From Coriobacteriaceae bacterium (GTDB taxonomy: Bacteria; Actinomycetota; Coriobacteriia; Coriobacteriales; Coriobacteriaceae), in contig CABJEP010000015.1 of the NCBI GenBank assembly GCA_902364645.1, forward strand, positions 1 through 64,000: a stretch of DNA of 64,000 nt. The letters run 5' to 3'. The translations under genes and the position numbers were made by a program. The notes beneath the pieces are model-generated. The model was not told the DNA's origin and ran no database searches. It saw only the letters and a list, made by a program, of their open reading frames with translations. Positions 62,549-64,000 of the stretch are shown in pieces. Numbering within the stretch: position 1 is the first letter of the stretch; each line of letters begins with the position of its first letter.

Positions 62549-64000
62549 TTACATAAGCTCGCAGACAGCTGCTGCGAAGGCAACGGGGTCCTCAGGGAGG
62601 ATGCCCTCGACCAGCAGGGCCTGATCGTAGAGCAGGCCGGAGTACTGCTTGATCTTGTCGGCGTCGCCGGCCTTCTGGGCAGCGACGAGCTTGGCGAAGA
62701 CCGGGTGTTTGGCGTTGAGCTCGAGCACGCGCTGGCTCTTGGGCATACCGTCGGGCGCGCCCTCAGGACCCTTCTGAAGCACCTTCTCCATCTCGAGCGA
62801 AAGCGGACCCTCGGTGGTGATGCAAGCGGGGGCATCGGTCAGGCGCGCGGAGACGGCAACTTTCTCGACCTTGTCACTGAGCGCCTCCTTCATAGCGCTA
62901 AAGAGGTCCTCGTTCTCCTTGGTGGCGTCCTCGGCCTCCTTCTTCTCGTCCTCGGTCGCCAGATCAAGATCGCCAGTCGCGACGTTCTTGAGCTCCAGGT
63001 GACGATCCTCGACCTCGGGCTCGGCACCGTCGGCAACGGCCTTCTCGGCAGCCTCGCGGGCGGCGTCGTCTTCGTAGATCTTAGGCATATCGGCGGCAAC
63101 GTACTCACGCATAGCCTGGAACGTAAACTCATCCACATCCTGCGTCAGCAACAGCACGTCATAGCCGCGCTCGAGCACGCCCTTTACCACGGGCATCTTG
63201 GCCAAGCGCTCACGCGAGTCGCCGGCGGCGTAGTAGATGGCCTTCTGATCCTCGGGCATGCCCTTGGCATACTCGGCCAGGGTAATCATCTTCTGCTCCT
63301 TGGCAGACCAGAACAGTAGCAGGTCGGCGAGCTCATCGGCCTTCATGCCATAGCTCGAGTAGATGCCGTACTTAAGGCCGCGGCCAAAGTTCTCAAAGAA
63401 CTTCTCGTAGGCCTCGCGGTCGTTGTCGCGCATGTCCTCAAGATCGGCAGTGATCTTCTTCTCGACACGCTTGGCAATGGCCTTGAGCTGACGGTTCTGT
63501 TGCAGCGTCTCACGCGAAATATTGAGCGTCACGTCGGCAGAGTCCACGACACCGCGCACAAAGTTGTAGTAGTCGGGCAGCAAGTCGTCGCACTTCTCCA
63601 TAATCAGCACGTTGGAACTGTAGAGCGCCAGGCCCTTCTCGTAGTCCTTGCTGTACAGATCGAACGGGGCGCGACCCGGCACAAACAGCAGCGCATCGTA
63701 CTCAAGCGTACCCTCGGCATGGAAGCTGATAGTGCGCGCGGGATCGTCAAAGTCGTGGAACGTGGACTTGTAGAACTCGTTGTAATCCTTCTGCTCAACG
63801 TCGGAGCTGCGCTTTTTCCAAATCGGCGTCATGGAGTTGATGGTCTCGAGCTCCTGGTAGTCCTCGTACTCGGGCTTGTAGTCGTCGCCGGCGTCCTCGG
63901 GCTTGGGTTTCTGGCGGCTCTTGCTCACCATCATCTGAATCGGGTAGCGCACATAGTTGCTGTACTGCTGAATCAGGCTCTTGAGGCCCCACTCGGTCAG
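62549..64000 (-). CDS. htpG: Heat-shock chaperone HtpG (Hsp90), 3-prime part
   Basis: The reading frame runs off the right edge of the window, so only the last 483 codons are seen. The visible part starts in LTEWGLKSLIQQYSNYVRYP, at the end of the ATPase domain, and holds the middle domain (MTPIWKKRSSDV, YYNFVRGVVDSADVTLNISRE, TLQQNRQLKAI) and the C-terminal dimerisation domain (about the last 120 residues). A charged acidic insert (EDEKKEAEDATKENED) lies between them. The N-terminal ATP-binding domain is outside the window. HtpG is a cytosolic stress chaperone. The stop is followed by a hairpin. Confidence 0.95.
   Translation of the reverse strand: MTEWGLKSLIQQYSNYVRYPIQMMVSKSRQKPKPEDAGDDYKPEYEDYQELETINSMTPIWKKRSSDVEQKDYNEFYKSTFHDFDDPARTISFHAEGTLEYDALLFVPGRAPFDLYSKDYEKGLALYSSNVLIMEKCDDLLPDYYNFVRGVVDSADVTLNISRETLQQNRQLKAIAKRVEKKITADLEDMRDNDREAYEKFFENFGRGLKYGIYSSYGMKADELADLLLFWSAKEQKMITLAEYAKGMPEDQKAIYYAAGDSRERLAKMPVVKGVLERGYDVLLLTQDVDEFTFQAMREYVAADMPKIYEDDAAREAAEKAVADGAEPEVEDRHLELKNVATGDLDLATEDEKKEAEDATKENEDLFSAMKEALSDKVEKVAVSARLTDAPACITTEGPLSLEMEKVLQKGPEGAPDGMPKSQRVLELNAKHPVFAKLVAAQKAGDADKIKQYSGLLYDQALLVEGILPEDPVAFAAAVCELM

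Overview
The window looks like chromosomal DNA of a Coriobacteriia actinomycete, most like Collinsella. The case rests on high G+C coding regions with GGAGG-type ribosome binding sites, Gram-positive pilins with sorting signals, a sugar-PTS lifestyle, an anaerobe's gene set (feoA/feoB, an Old-Yellow-Enzyme type flavin reductase, lactate racemase), an atypical GlnR-like regulator next to a glutamine synthetase, and a heavy load of intergenic palindromic repeats. No rRNA, tRNA, CRISPR array, transposase or prophage gene was recognised.

Layout. 0.5-7.7 kb: minus-strand pilus operon (tip adhesin, accessory pilin, shaft pilin) with an overlapping gene pair, a terminator behind it and no sortase in view. 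8.2-10.5 kb: HAD hydrolase and MFS exporter. 10.7-15.4 kb: beta-glucoside unit (BglG antiterminator, PTS EIIBC, 6-phospho-beta-glucosidase) with RNA antiterminator/terminator sites before bglG and bglP. 15.5-18.7 kb: histidine phosphatase and the molybdopterin pair moaA and a moaC-mobB fusion. 18.9-20 kb: nuclease-fold hypothetical. 20.2-22.5 kb: MATE pump and its MerR regulator behind a 19-bp-spacer promoter. 22.6-26.5 kb: ligA and htrA. 26.7-28.8 kb: AT-rich three-gene unit with a secreted cysteine-peptidase-like protein. 29-33 kb: GlnR-like regulator, glutamine synthetase homologue, LacI and GntR regulators. 33.5-37.1 kb: AlbA_2-type regulator with a large operator-like dyad, and a flavin/FeS reductase. 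37.2-40.7 kb: feo operon. 40.8-43.9 kb: HPr, aspS, serB. 44-48.6 kb: lactate racemase module (larB, larC1, tetR, then larA and larD). 49-53.5 kb: ppc and hisS. 53.6-56.7 kb: three strong hairpins in a row, a collapsed MFS gene, an M20 amidohydrolase and an EamA transporter. 57-62 kb: two adjacent YhgE/Pip proteins bracketed by inverted copies of a 150-bp structured repeat. 62.5-64 kb: htpG, cut by the window end.

The most unusual layer is non-coding. At least six families of palindromic repeats sit between genes. In three of them the copies differ in sequence yet keep their pairing through matched changes on both arms, or keep a conserved core inside arms of unrelated sequence, which suggests selection on structure. 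Other points of interest are a nine-base G run that could switch the pilus tip gene, a glutamine synthetase lacking several metal-ligand residues, an HPr with Asp at position 46, and a LarC that lacks its second domain.
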